Position numbers and translations under genes: made by a program. The notes beneath the pieces were generated by a model. That model searched no databases. It was not told the DNA's origin and saw only the letters and a list, made by a program, of their open reading frames with translations. A DNA stretch of 64,000 nucleotides from Protofrankia sp963555925. Its GTDB lineage: Bacteria > Actinomycetota > Actinomycetes > Frankiales > Frankiaceae. Position 1 is the first letter of the stretch. Every line of letters starts with the position of its first letter. Of this stretch, positions 51,470-60,147 are shown one piece after another. The stretch is taken from the NCBI GenBank assembly GCA_963555925.1, contig CAUVXJ010000029.1:1-64000 (forward strand), written 5' to 3'.

Positions 51470-52846
51470 ATGCTTCTGGCCATGGCGCGGTCGCGACGGT
51501 TGTCTCCGGTAAGCGCTCCTGCGTTCATTGGCGCGGTGACCGTTTTTCTCTTAGCGGTGGGTTGTGGTAGTGCGGATTCACCGGTATCTCCGGTGTCGCC
51601 GGTGGCCTCAAGCGCCCGTTCGAGTGGGTCACCCACAGCTGCGCCACCGACGACCGACCCCACCGCGCCGGTGTGGGGTTTCGTCCGCTCGGACGAGGCT
51701 GCGCCGCCCCTTGGTGTCGCACGGACGCCCGCGCCCTTCGTGCAGGCCGGCAGCTGGCAGTCCGCGGCGGGCGGCACCGGTGCGTCGGCAACACCGTCGG
51801 CTGCGGCGACGGTGGTCCGGCGGGATACCGGTCGCTACAGTGTGATCTTCCCGGGGATCGGCGTACCCGGCGGACGTGGTGTCGCGGTGGCCTCCGCGGT
51901 CGGTGACCAGCCCGTGAGCTGCCACACCGAGCGGTGGGCGTTGTCGGGTTCGGCCGAGGATGTGACCCTGTCCTGCCGGTCGCCGGCCGGGGACTACGCC
52001 GACTCCCGCTTCACCGCGTTGTTCACCTTCGCACCGGCGTCCTACCGCGCGCCGTTGACCTTCTCCGACACGTACTTCCGCGGACAGGGGGTGAGCCCGA
52101 CCCCCACCGGGCCGTCGGCGTCGGTCCCGCCGCCCTTCACCTACGTCCGCGACGACGCCCCCGGCCAGACCTCGACCCCGGCGGGCGACTACTACGATGC
52201 CGCGGGCCCGACCGGGAGCATCACGATCAAACGGATCGGGGTCGGGCACTACTCGATCGACCTGGTCGGTCCGACCTATTCCGCCCGGGAGGGCAACAAC
52301 CTCCAGGTGAACGCGATCGGCTCCACCCCGGCCGGTTGCAACCCGCTCGGCCGGGACGAGAAGGCCGACCGGCAGACCATCTTCGTGGGTTGTGCCGTCG
52401 GGGAGACCTGGACGGACACGCCGTTCGTTCTCATCTACACCAACCAGCATGCGATGATCGGGGCGGACAACGTGCCGTTCGGACACGCCTTCACCGGCCA
52501 GGAGGTCGCCGACACCGGGAAGATCGTGCAGCCGCCCCTGGGTAGGACGGTCGATGTGTGGGACAGGTACACCGCCAACAGCGCCGGAAAAGTCAACACC
52601 GTCCGTCACATCTCGGCCGGCACGTATGAGGTGACCTTCCCGGCGGCCGGCCGCGCCCCGGACAACGTCGAGGTCATTCCCTACGGTGAGCCGACCCACC
52701 GGTGCGCGATCGGTGGCTGGAGTTCACCGCGTGGCACCACAGCCGGCGACGTGACGGTCTCGGTCTTCTGCGTGGACCCGGCCGGCGCCCGTTCCGACAC
52801 CCAGTTCAGCCTTGCCTACGTCAGCGCCGCGGTCCTGACGTCCTGA
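51470..52846 (+). CDS. Secreted lipoprotein with three repeated beta domains
   Basis: A 458-residue lipoprotein. The signal peptide ends in LLAVGC, a lipobox with the lipidated Cys about residue 32. A Ser/Thr/Pro linker follows, then three homologous units of about 110 residues, each with a strand like GRYSVIFPG, GHYSIDLVG or GTYEVTFPA and each with two Cys about 20 residues apart (SCHTE...LSC, GCNPL...VGC, RCAIG...VFC) that probably form disulfides. ATG 51470 is used; ATG 51482 is an alternative and neither has a strong ribosome site. It is divergent from the kinase gene (start 51346), sharing a 120-bp promoter space. Ligand and function are unknown. Confidence 0.82.
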   Translation: MLLAMARSRRLSPVSAPAFIGAVTVFLLAVGCGSADSPVSPVSPVASSARSSGSPTAAPPTTDPTAPVWGFVRSDEAAPPLGVARTPAPFVQAGSWQSAAGGTGASATPSAAATVVRRDTGRYSVIFPGIGVPGGRGVAVASAVGDQPVSCHTERWALSGSAEDVTLSCRSPAGDYADSRFTALFTFAPASYRAPLTFSDTYFRGQGVSPTPTGPSASVPPPFTYVRDDAPGQTSTPAGDYYDAAGPTGSITIKRIGVGHYSIDLVGPTYSAREGNNLQVNAIGSTPAGCNPLGRDEKADRQTIFVGCAVGETWTDTPFVLIYTNQHAMIGADNVPFGHAFTGQEVADTGKIVQPPLGRTVDVWDRYTANSAGKVNTVRHISAGTYEVTFPAAGRAPDNVEVIPYGEPTHRCAIGGWSSPRGTTAGDVTVSVFCVDPAGARSDTQFSLAYVSAAVLTS

Positions 52847-53044
52847 CGTTGAGGTGCGGCCGTCCTGCGCTGTGCCCGGCTTGTCCCGCTCCGGACCCAC
52901 GCCGTGGTGGAGGCGTCGGCAGCTCCCCCCGTGAGCTACCCGGTCCCGCCCCCACCCGGTGGACCCGCGAGTCAGATCAAACCGGATGCAGGCGCGTCAC
53001 ACATCGTCATTCGCTGGGATTCAGGCACACGTTCGCCGCGGATT

Positions 53045-54103
53045 TCATCCGGTACGGCCCGCTGGTGCTCCACCGGCCACGGGGTGGCGTGACAGGTCCG
53101 CGAATTCGGCGATCAGTTCGTAGGAACGCAGCCGGTCGGCATGCGGATTGACGTTCGTCGTAATCATGATCTCATCCGCGTCCGTCGCGTCGATGAGCGC
53201 GTCCAGGCCGGCCCGGACGGTCTCGGGCGACCCGACGATGTGGGACGCGGTCGCGCTGTCGGCTGCGGCGCGTTCGGCTGGCGTCCAGGGATACGCATGA
53301 GCCTGCGCGGGGGTGGGAAACACGCCCGGCTGCCCCTGCCGCAATCGCAACATCGCCAGTTTGGTCGGCCCGGCAAGCCACTGCGCGGCCGTGTCGGTTT
53401 CCGCGCACAGGACAGCCGCGGCAACCATCGCGTAGGGCCGGTCCCGGCCCGGCGACGGGCGGAACGTCGACCGGTACAGATCAAGCGCCGGAAGTGTGTC
53501 GGCCGAGCTGAAGTGATGAGCGAAGGCGAACGGTAGGCCGAGAATCCCGGCGGCCTGGGCGCTGTAGCCGCTGGAGCCGAGCAACCAGATCGGCGGCATG
53601 TCGCTGTGTGGAACGGCGGTCACCGCCCGCAGCGGATGATCGGGGGGGAAGGTGTCGCCGAGGAAGGCGACGAGCTCGGCGAGCTGGGCGGGGAAGTCAT
53701 CGGCGGACAGCGGGCCGGTCGAGCGCCGCAGCGCTCGGGCGGTTGCCGCGTCCGTTCCCGGTGCCCGGCCGATGCCGAGGTCGACCCGTCCCGGAAACAG
53801 TGCTCCGAGGGTCCCGAACTGCTCGGCGATCACGAGCGGTGCATGGTTGGGCAACATGATTCCGCCCGAGCCGATCCGAATGCCGCTCGTCGCGGCCCCG
53901 ACCTGTCCGATCAGGATGGAGGTCGCGGAGCTCGCGATACCAGGCATACCGTGGTGTTCGGCGATCCAGTACCGGGTGTAGCCAAGTCGTTCGGCGTGGC
54001 GTGCCAGGTCAAGGGTATTGCGCACCGCATGGGTAGGCGTTGAACCTGATGCGACCGGCACCAGGTCGAGGACGGACAGGGGTACGGCGCGGTTGAGGCT
54101 CAC
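53045..54103 (-). CDS. Luciferase-like (LLM) flavin-dependent oxidoreductase
   Basis: A 352-residue TIM-barrel protein of the bacterial luciferase superfamily (MsnO8-like group). Seen are SLNRAVPLSVLDLVPV at the start, YTRYWIAEHHGMPGIASSATSILI, RIGSGGIMLPNHAPLVIAEQFGTL and GRVDLGIGRAPGTD. GTG 54103 is chosen because it opens this conserved block; the frame is open upstream to 54304 but that part looks non-coding. It may use FMNH2 or coenzyme F420. The substrate is unknown. The Acg-like gene lies upstream on the same strand, separated by a hairpin, so it is probably an independent unit. Confidence 0.88.
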   Translation of the reverse strand: MSLNRAVPLSVLDLVPVASGSTPTHAVRNTLDLARHAERLGYTRYWIAEHHGMPGIASSATSILIGQVGAATSGIRIGSGGIMLPNHAPLVIAEQFGTLGALFPGRVDLGIGRAPGTDAATARALRRSTGPLSADDFPAQLAELVAFLGDTFPPDHPLRAVTAVPHSDMPPIWLLGSSGYSAQAAGILGLPFAFAHHFSSADTLPALDLYRSTFRPSPGRDRPYAMVAAAVLCAETDTAAQWLAGPTKLAMLRLRQGQPGVFPTPAQAHAYPWTPAERAAADSATASHIVGSPETVRAGLDALIDATDADEIMITTNVNPHADRLRSYELIAEFADLSRHPVAGGAPAGRTG

Positions 54104-54328
54104 CTCAAAGGATAACCGCCGGCATCCACCAGGAACTTCCCGGCTGTCTTCCCGGGCAACGTCTCCGGCGATCTCACCGCAGCACGGTGCGACGGCCGGG
54201 AACCCGGTACTGTAGTGAGGTGCCGGCCGTGACATGGCCCCCGGGCTCACCCCATTGTCGCTGCGAGCGACCACGCGCCGAGAGGCGACCTGCGCGGCCG
54301 GCACCTTCGTTCACGGGCGCACGTTCAT

Positions 54329-54356
54329 GCGAACCGGCTCACTCGGGCCGGTTCGC
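54329..54356 (-). terminator. Hairpin after the Acg-like gene
   Basis: GCGAACCGG (54329-54337) and CCGGTTCGC (54348-54356) form a perfect 9-bp stem with a 10-nt loop, 12 bases beyond the stop of the minus-strand gene at 54368. Confidence 0.65.
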
Positions 54357-54367
54357 TCGGAACCCGT

Positions 54368-55387
54368 TCACTCGAACCGCAGGATGTCGTCGACCGACCG
54401 GCGGGGCGTCGCCTCCAGCGGTTCGGCGTCCGGCAGCGGGTAGCCGACTCTGATGATCATTTGGATGTGCCCCAGGCCGCCGATCGAATGCCGCAGCAGC
54501 TCCCGGGTCGCCTCGAGGTCAACGGCCTGACCCAGCGGTGATGTGGCGATACCCCGTGCGGTCGCGGTCAGCAGGACCCGTTCCATCGCCTGGCCGGCTC
54601 GCAGGCGATCGGCTGGCGTGTCGCCGTCGGTGCCGATGAGGATCACCATGGGACGTTCCACGTCAGTCTGGTGCAGCGCCAGGCCGGGTTCACCGACCAC
54701 GTTGAAGTCACGGATCGTGAACTCGGACTGCCGCGGCTGATCTGAGCCGATCACCACATCACGGGGTATGCCGTCGACCGCATCGGTGGTGGTTCGGCTC
54801 CATGCCTCAAGTTCCGCCCGGTAGGCCGGGTCGTGGTTCTCCAGCCAGTCGGCACGGGCGATCAGCACGCTGGTGTCGATGCGCAGATCGGCGTCGTCCA
54901 GGGATACCAGCCACCCAGCCTCCATCTCGGCCGCCCGTCGCAGCGCCCGCAGAGCGTCGGGCTCCAGGGTGCGCGGGTCAAAGGGCCTGCGGTCGGTGCG
55001 CCGATGGCGGGTTGCCGCGAGCAGCATGTCGTTGTCGGGATCAGCGGGTTGGGCGCTCGTGGCGGGGCTGATGTGGATCGTGGCCAACGGTCCGGCGTCA
55101 AGGTCGTCACGGGTCGCCGGGAAGATCGTAACGGTTGGGATGAGCCCTGCCGCCCGGATGGCTAGGCGGGCGTGCAGGAGCGCTGCGCCGCAGCTCAGCA
55201 GGAGCTGACGACCATCGGGGTCGGCGACGTCGAGCCGGCGGGAGACATCGGCCAGGAGGTCCAAACTGGTGGCGCTCACTCGCCAACGCCACGGCTGGGT
55301 GTTGTGGATTGACGGGGCCAGACCCGCTGTCTCGACGACCGTGCGGGCGAGGTCCTTCGACAGAGTGTCGCTGCTAGTCACCCACAC
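54368..55387 (-). CDS. Acg-family nitroreductase-like FMN protein
   Basis: A 339-residue protein of the Acg (Rv2032) family: two fused nitroreductase-like halves, often without classical activity. Seen are VETAGLAPSIHNTQPWRWRV at the N-terminus, ATRHRRTDRRPFDPR in the middle, and GQAMERVLLTATARGIATSPL and IQMIIRVGYP near the C-terminus. In mycobacteria such genes belong to the DosR dormancy regulon. Here the gene is divergent from a DevR/DosR-like regulator with 83 bp between starts, which supports the same regulation. GTG 55387 is the first start; GTG 55381 is also possible. Confidence 0.9.
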   Translation of the reverse strand: MWVTSSDTLSKDLARTVVETAGLAPSIHNTQPWRWRVSATSLDLLADVSRRLDVADPDGRQLLLSCGAALLHARLAIRAAGLIPTVTIFPATRDDLDAGPLATIHISPATSAQPADPDNDMLLAATRHRRTDRRPFDPRTLEPDALRALRRAAEMEAGWLVSLDDADLRIDTSVLIARADWLENHDPAYRAELEAWSRTTTDAVDGIPRDVVIGSDQPRQSEFTIRDFNVVGEPGLALHQTDVERPMVILIGTDGDTPADRLRAGQAMERVLLTATARGIATSPLGQAVDLEATRELLRHSIGGLGHIQMIIRVGYPLPDAEPLEATPRRSVDDILRFE

Positions 55388-55393
55388 GACGGT

Positions 55394-55409
55394 AGGCCCT
55401 TCGGTCTGT
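55394..55409. promoter_or_regulatory. Weak DosR-box-like site between the divergent acg-like and devR-like genes
   Basis: AGGCCCTTCGGTCTGT resembles the GGGACYTTCGGNCC form of actinobacterial DosR boxes with several mismatches. It lies very close to the acg-like start, so the assignment is tentative. Confidence 0.25.
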
Positions 55410-55470
55410 CATGTCCTGTTGCCGGCCATCCATGGTCGCTAAGGCCCCCTCGGCAGGTATCGTCGGTTCC

Positions 55471-56106
55471 GTGGAGCCTGTCCGCGTATTCGTTCTCGAT
55501 GACCACGAGATCGTCCGGCGCGGGATGCGCGAGCTACTGGAAAGCCAGGGCGACATCAAGGTCGTGGGGGAGGCCGGCCTGGTGGCCGAGGCCCTGCGGC
55601 GCATCCCGGCGCTACGTCCTGACGTCGCCATACTCGACGCTCGCCTGCCCGACGGCAGCGGCATCGACGTGTGTCGTGACATCCGCTCCGGCACACCGGA
55701 GGTCCCTTGCCTGATCCTGACATCCCACGACGACGACGAAGCTCTCTTTGCCGCGATCATGGCCGGCGCCGCCGGCTATGTGCTCAAGCAGATCAGAGGT
55801 AACGATCTTATCGGTGCGGTTCGGACGGTGGCGTCCGGCCAGTCCATGCTCGATCCCGCGGTCACCCAGCGGGTGCTGACCCGGTTGCGCGACGGCGCGC
55901 CTGAAGACCGCATGCTGTCGGCCCTCAGCGAGCGGGAGCGTCAGATCCTCGGCCTGATCGCCGAGGGGCTGACCAACCGCCAGATCGCCAGCCGCATTCA
56001 TCTCGCTGAGAAGACAGTCAAGAACAACGTGTCCTCGATCCTGGAGAAACTCGGTCTGACCAGCAGGACACAGGCGGCGGTGTTCGCCACCAAGATTTCC
56101 GGCTGA
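55471..56106 (+). CDS. DevR/DosR-like NarL-family response regulator
   Basis: A 211-residue response regulator. The receiver domain starts VRVFVLDDHEIVRRGMRELL, with Asp10-Asp11 and phospho-acceptor Asp56 in AILDARLPDG, the Thr/Ser in LILTSHDDD and Lys in YVLKQIRG. The LuxR helix-turn-helix covers about 150-205 (LSERERQILGLIAEGLTNRQIA, AEKTVKNNVSSILEKLGL). Length and the QIRGNDLIGAVRTVA linker match mycobacterial DevR/DosR, the hypoxia and nitric-oxide regulator. GTG 55471 is selected by homology; the ribosome site is weak. The DosS/DosT-type heme kinase is not in this window. Likely targets are the flanking acg-like gene and the stress-protein gene. Confidence 0.92.
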   Translation: MEPVRVFVLDDHEIVRRGMRELLESQGDIKVVGEAGLVAEALRRIPALRPDVAILDARLPDGSGIDVCRDIRSGTPEVPCLILTSHDDDEALFAAIMAGAAGYVLKQIRGNDLIGAVRTVASGQSMLDPAVTQRVLTRLRDGAPEDRMLSALSERERQILGLIAEGLTNRQIASRIHLAEKTVKNNVSSILEKLGLTSRTQAAVFATKISG

Positions 56107-56152
56107 CGGACTTCCCGCCTGGCGGACTTCCCGGCTGGCGGACTTTCCGCCT
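56105..56152 (+). repeat. Three 16-bp tandem units after devR
   Basis: Units at 56105-56120, 56121-56136 and 56137-56152 share GGCGGACTTCCCG. The third contains the perfect inverted repeat GGCGGA-CTT-TCCGCC. They begin inside the devR-like stop codon. Confidence 0.8.
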
Positions 56153-56163
56153 TGAGGGCCAAA

Positions 56164-56194
56164 GGGCGCGCGACGATCGTCAGATCGCGCGCCC
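56164..56194. repeat. Dispersed palindrome, family 1, copy 3
   Basis: Same 31-bp core as in the ACP gene: GGGCGCGCGA (56164-56173), an identical 11-nt loop and TCGCGCGCCC (56185-56194). It lies between devR and the stress-protein gene. Confidence 0.9.
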
Positions 56195-56233
56195 GGAGGC
56201 CGCAGTCTCCGGAGCACTGACGGGCCCGCGCGG

Positions 56234-56252
56234 GCGGGACTTTCGGTCCCGC
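56234..56252 (+). promoter_or_regulatory. DosR-box-like palindrome upstream of the universal stress protein gene
   Basis: GCGGGAC (56234-56240), TTTCG, GTCCCGC (56246-56252) is a perfect 7-bp inverted repeat. It resembles the mycobacterial DosR box GGGACTWWAGTCCC but is one base longer in the centre. It ends 45 bp before the GTG at 56298, a suitable place for an activator. Confidence 0.5.
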
Positions 56253-56297
56253 GGTCTACCCGAATCGCTCTCGTTCGCGTCGCCGGGCGCTGCGAGC

Positions 56298-57176
56298 GTG
56301 AACAGGGTGGAGACGACATCCGATATCGTGGTGGGAATCGATGCGTCCGCGGATGCCGAGTCGGCCCTGCGCTGGACTCTGGTGCACGCAGCGTTGACCG
56401 GAGCGCGGATACGAGCGGTGCTCGCCTGGGGTCCGGGCGGGCGTCCACGTGTTGTGGACGACATTTCGCCGTCTATCGGCGTCGACGACCTCGAGCGTGC
56501 GGCAATGCAGGTGCTGCATGACGCGGTCCGGCGGACGCATCCTTGTGACCTCGGTGTCGATGTCGTTGAAAGGACGGTTTACGACGCGCCTTCGGACGCC
56601 CTCGTCGAGGAATCCCGGGACGCGGTGATGCTCGTTGTCGGCGCACGCGGGCTCGCCCGGATGCGCCGGATGTTCGTCGGTTCGGTCAGCACGCGATGCG
56701 TTCAGGAAGCCCCCGTTCCGGTGGTGGTCGTACGCGGTCCGGCTCCACCGCAGCCGGACCGCCGCCCGATCCTTGTCGGTGTCGACGGCTCGCAGCCATC
56801 CCTGGCGGCACTGCGCTGGGCTGCGGTCGCGGCAAGGCTACGACACGTTCCGTTGCTGATATCGCACTGTTGGCAACCCCAGCCGCCGCCGAATGCCGCC
56901 GGCCTCCCCTTGTTTGACGAGGCGGAGCTGGAAAAGGCTGCCGGCATCACTCTTGACACCGCTGTCGACCAAGGGCTCGCCCGCGATCCAGAAACCGCCG
57001 TCGAGGCAACACTGGTGGCCGCGGCGGCGGCGCACGGCCTGATCGTGGCCGCCCGCGCGGCCCAGTTGCTGGTGGTCGGTGCCCGCGGCCACGGCGGGTT
57101 CGGCGGCCTGCTGCTCGGGTCGGTCGGCTACCAGGTTGTGACGCACGCTCCGTGCCCGGTCGCTGTTATCCGCTAG
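56298..57176 (+). CDS. Tandem-domain universal stress protein
   Basis: A 292-residue protein of two UspA domains (about 9-147 and 155-292). Both keep the ATP-binding G-2x-G-9x-GS pattern: VGARGLARMRRMFVGSVS and VGARGHGGFGGLLLGSVG. Each domain opens with a typical strand (IVVGIDAS, ILVGVDGS). Tandem Usp proteins of this size (Rv2005c, Rv1996, Rv2623) are DosR-regulon members in mycobacteria. The gene follows the DevR-like regulator and a DosR-box-like palindrome. Start GTG 56298, or GTG 56307 three codons in. It ends 20 bases before an assembly gap. Confidence 0.92.
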   Translation: MNRVETTSDIVVGIDASADAESALRWTLVHAALTGARIRAVLAWGPGGRPRVVDDISPSIGVDDLERAAMQVLHDAVRRTHPCDLGVDVVERTVYDAPSDALVEESRDAVMLVVGARGLARMRRMFVGSVSTRCVQEAPVPVVVVRGPAPPQPDRRPILVGVDGSQPSLAALRWAAVAARLRHVPLLISHCWQPQPPPNAAGLPLFDEAELEKAAGITLDTAVDQGLARDPETAVEATLVAAAAAHGLIVAARAAQLLVVGARGHGGFGGLLLGSVGYQVVTHAPCPVAVIR

Positions 57177-57186
57177 CGGGCCGAAA

Positions 57187-57196
57187 GGGCGCGCGA
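57187..57196. repeat. Dispersed palindrome, family 1, copy 4 (left arm only; gap follows)
   Basis: GGGCGCGCGA, preceded by GGGCCGAAA, ends exactly where the N run begins. The loop and right arm presumably lie in the gap. Confidence 0.75.
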
Positions 57197-57624
57197 NNNN
57201 NNNNNNNNNNNNNNNNNNNNNNNNNNNNNNNNNNNNNNNNNNNNNNNNNNNNNNNNNNNNNNNNNNNNNNNNNNNNNNNNNNNNNNNNNNNNNNNNNNNN
57301 NNNNNNNNNNNNNNNNNNNNNNNNNNNNNNNNNNNNNNNNNNNNNNNNNNNNNNNNNNNNNNNNNNNNNNNNNNNNNNNNNNNNNNNNNNNNNNNNNNNN
57401 NNNNNNNNNNNNNNNNNNNNNNNNNNNNNNNNNNNNNNNNNNNNNNNNNNNNNNNNNNNNNNNNNNNNNNNNNNNNNNNNNNNNNNNNNNNNNNNNNNNN
57501 NNNNNNNNNNNNNNNNNNNNNNNNNNNNNNNNNNNNNNNNNNNNNNNNNNNNNNNNNNNNNNNNNNNNNNNNNNNNNNNNNNNNNNNNNNNNNNNNNNNN
57601 NNNNNNNNNNNNNNNNNNNNNNNN
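57197..57624. other. Assembly gap (428 N) upstream of cydA
   Basis: Run of N that hides the cydA promoter. It begins at the stem-loop boundary of a family-1 palindrome. Confidence 0.95.
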
Positions 57625-57644
57625 TTCGATGAAAGGGAAGGCAG

Positions 57645-59051
57645 ATGAGTCACGACACGATAGCCCGCTGGCAGTTCGCCATCACCACGGTCTACCATTT
57701 TCTGTTCGTCCCGCTGACAATCGGACTGTCGCTGCTGGTCGCGGTCATGCAGACGGCGTGGAACCGGACCGGCAACATCGAATGGCTCCGCCTGACCCGA
57801 TTCTGGGGAAAGCTGATGCTCATCAATTTTGCGATGGGGGTGGTCACGGGGATAGTCCAGGAATTCCAGTTCGGAATGAACTGGTCGGACTACTCACGCT
57901 TTGTCGGCGACGTCTTCGGCGCGCCGTTGGCCATGGAAGCGCTGATCGCGTTCTTCCTGGAGTCCACTTTCCTCGGTTTGTGGATCTTCGGGTGGGACCG
58001 GCTCTCCAGGAACGTCCACCTCGCCACCATCTGGCTGGCGTCGCTGGGAACGGTGATCAGCGCCTACTTCATCCTGGCGGCAAACTCGTGGATGCAGCAT
58101 CCGGTCGGTTACCGGATCAACCCCGACACCGGGCACGCGCAGCTCACCTCGATCTGGGCGGTGCTCACGAACCCGACGCAGCTGGTCACCTTCCCGCACG
58201 TGCTGGCGGCGTCGTTGCTGACCGGCGGGGCCGTGGTGGTCGGGCTGTCCTGCTGGCATCTGCGCCGGGGTCACCAGGTGGAGCTGCACCGGCGGGCCGT
58301 GCACCTGGGCCTGGTCGTCTGCGCCGTCGCGTCGGTCGCGGTCATGATCTCCGGGCACTTCCAGGGCCAGGTCATGACCCGCCAGCAGCCGATGAAGATG
58401 GCCTCCGCCGAGGCGCTGTGGGACACCGAACGGGGGGCGGGGCTTTCGCTGTTCGCCTATGGTGACGTCTCGCACGGTGAAAACAAGATCGACATCAAGG
58501 TGCCCTACCTGCTGTCGTTCATGGCCACCAACACGTTCTCCGGGACGGTCCGGGGCGTCAACGACCTGCAGGCCGCCGAGATCGCCAGGTACGGCCCGGG
58601 TGACTACACCCCGGTCATGGGCGTCACCTTCTGGAACTTCCGCGCCATGATGGGGCTCGGCGCCGTCTACTTCGGTCTCGCACTGCTCGGCCTGTTGCGG
58701 ATGCGCGGTGGCCACCTGCCCGGCGGACGCTATCTCCTGCTTGCGTTCATCGGGGCCTCGGCCCTGCCATACCTGGCGAACACCGCCGGTTGGATCTTTA
58801 CCGAGATGGGCCGTCAGCCGTGGGTCGTGTTCGGCCTGTTGCGCACATCCGACGCCGTGTCGCCCGGGGTCTCCACGGCAGCGGTGATCGCGACTCTGGC
58901 CGGCTTCACGGTCATCTACGGGTCACTGGCCGCGGTCGCGCTGCAGCTGTTCCTGCGCCACGGCCGGCACGAGATACCAACCCTGAACCCGAACGTGACC
59001 ATTGGCGGCCGATCCCGGCCTGGCGACGCGTTGCCGTCGCTCGCCTACTGA
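57645..59051 (+). CDS. cydA: Cytochrome bd oxidase subunit I
   Basis: A 468-residue membrane protein, the quinol-oxidising subunit of the high-affinity bd oxidase. Heme ligands by homology are His18 in TTVYHFLFVPLTIG, the His in LVTFPHVLAASLLTGG and the Met in FWNFRAMMGLG; the acidic residues of NWSDYSRFVGDVFG and ALIAFFLEST are also present. The short Q-loop form is as usual for Actinobacteria. The start ATG 57645 follows GGGAAGG. It opens the cydA-cydB-cydDC operon. Such oxidases support respiration at very low oxygen and under nitric oxide. Confidence 0.97.
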   Translation: MSHDTIARWQFAITTVYHFLFVPLTIGLSLLVAVMQTAWNRTGNIEWLRLTRFWGKLMLINFAMGVVTGIVQEFQFGMNWSDYSRFVGDVFGAPLAMEALIAFFLESTFLGLWIFGWDRLSRNVHLATIWLASLGTVISAYFILAANSWMQHPVGYRINPDTGHAQLTSIWAVLTNPTQLVTFPHVLAASLLTGGAVVVGLSCWHLRRGHQVELHRRAVHLGLVVCAVASVAVMISGHFQGQVMTRQQPMKMASAEALWDTERGAGLSLFAYGDVSHGENKIDIKVPYLLSFMATNTFSGTVRGVNDLQAAEIARYGPGDYTPVMGVTFWNFRAMMGLGAVYFGLALLGLLRMRGGHLPGGRYLLLAFIGASALPYLANTAGWIFTEMGRQPWVVFGLLRTSDAVSPGVSTAAVIATLAGFTVIYGSLAAVALQLFLRHGRHEIPTLNPNVTIGGRSRPGDALPSLAY

Positions 59052-59081
59052 CATCCCAGGACCGCAGACCGTAGAGCCGCC

Positions 59082-59113
59082 GGGCACGCGAGACAAGCGA
59101 TGATCGCGCGCCC
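59082..59113. repeat. Dispersed palindrome, family 1, copy 5 (diverged), between cydA and cydB
   Basis: GGGCACGCGA (59082-59091) and TCGCGCGCCC (59104-59113) pair with one mismatch. It lies in the 85-bp cydA-cydB spacer and could set differential expression. Confidence 0.75.
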
Positions 59114-59136
59114 GTCGGCCGGGTAGGAGTAGGGCG

Positions 59137-60147
59137 ATGCTTGAGGAGTTCTGGTTCGTACTGGTTGCCGTCCTGTGGGTCGGCTTCTTCGTCCTGGAAG
59201 GCTTTGACTTCGGCGTGGCCGCGTTGCTGCCGGTGGTCGGCGGGAGCGACGAGACCGACCGACGGGCGGTGCTCGGCACCATCGGTCCGGTGTGGGACGC
59301 CAACGAGGTCTGGTTGCTCACCGCGGGTGGGGCGATGTTCGCCGCATTCCCGGAATGGTATGCGAGCCTGTTCAGCGGAATGTACCTTGCGCTGTTCCTC
59401 GTCCTGTTCTCACTGATCATCCGCGGGGTGTCCCTGGAGTACCGCGGCAAGGCCACCACCGCGGCGGGACGGGCCTGGTGCGACCGGGGGATCGTGATCG
59501 GCGGCGTGCTGCCGGCGCTGCTGTTCGGGGTCGCCTTCGCGAACATGGTGCGCGGCCTGGAGATGACCCCCGACCATAACGTGACGAGTGGCTTCCTCGA
59601 CCTCCTGAACCCCTACGCCCTGCTGGGTGGGGTGACCATGCTGTTGCTGTGCGTTCTGCACGGCTCTGTGTTCCTGGCACTCAAGACCCGCGGCGCGGTA
59701 CGCGACCGCGCCCGTCTGGTGACCCGGAGCCTGGCCGTGCCGACGTTGGTCGCTTTTGCCGCACTTGTTGTCTGGACGGTCACGATCCGTGGTGGAATCG
59801 CCTCGGCGGCAGTCGCGGCCACGGCTCTGCTCGCGTTGGGTGCTGCCGTTCTGGCCTGGTTCGGCGAACGGGACGGCTTGGCGTTCGCCGGCACCGCCGG
59901 TGCGATCGCACTGCTGGTGGCAAGCTGGTTCGCCGCCCTGTTCCCGGATGTGCTGCCGGCCCGCGGCACGCCCGGGAACAGCCTGACCATCAGCGCCGCG
60001 GCGTCCGGGGCCTACACACTCACCGTCATGACATGGGTGGCGGTGCTGTTCACCCCGGTAGTACTCGGCTACCAGGCGTGGTCGTACTGGGTCTTCCGAC
60101 GGCGGCTGGTCGGGGCGGATCTGGCGGGATCCCATGAGACCGGTTGA
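59137..60147 (+). CDS. cydB: Cytochrome bd oxidase subunit II
   Basis: A 336-residue protein of about nine membrane helices, partner of CydA. The N-terminus (EEFWFVLVAVLWVGFFVLEGFDFGVAALLP) and GPVWDANEVWLLTAGGAMFAAFP are strong CydB signatures. The start ATG 59137 has GGAGTAGGG upstream. Its 3' end overlaps the cydDC start by 14 bp, so the two are translationally coupled. Confidence 0.97.
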   Translation: MLEEFWFVLVAVLWVGFFVLEGFDFGVAALLPVVGGSDETDRRAVLGTIGPVWDANEVWLLTAGGAMFAAFPEWYASLFSGMYLALFLVLFSLIIRGVSLEYRGKATTAAGRAWCDRGIVIGGVLPALLFGVAFANMVRGLEMTPDHNVTSGFLDLLNPYALLGGVTMLLLCVLHGSVFLALKTRGAVRDRARLVTRSLAVPTLVAFAALVVWTVTIRGGIASAAVAATALLALGAAVLAWFGERDGLAFAGTAGAIALLVASWFAALFPDVLPARGTPGNSLTISAAASGAYTLTVMTWVAVLFTPVVLGYQAWSYWVFRRRLVGADLAGSHETG

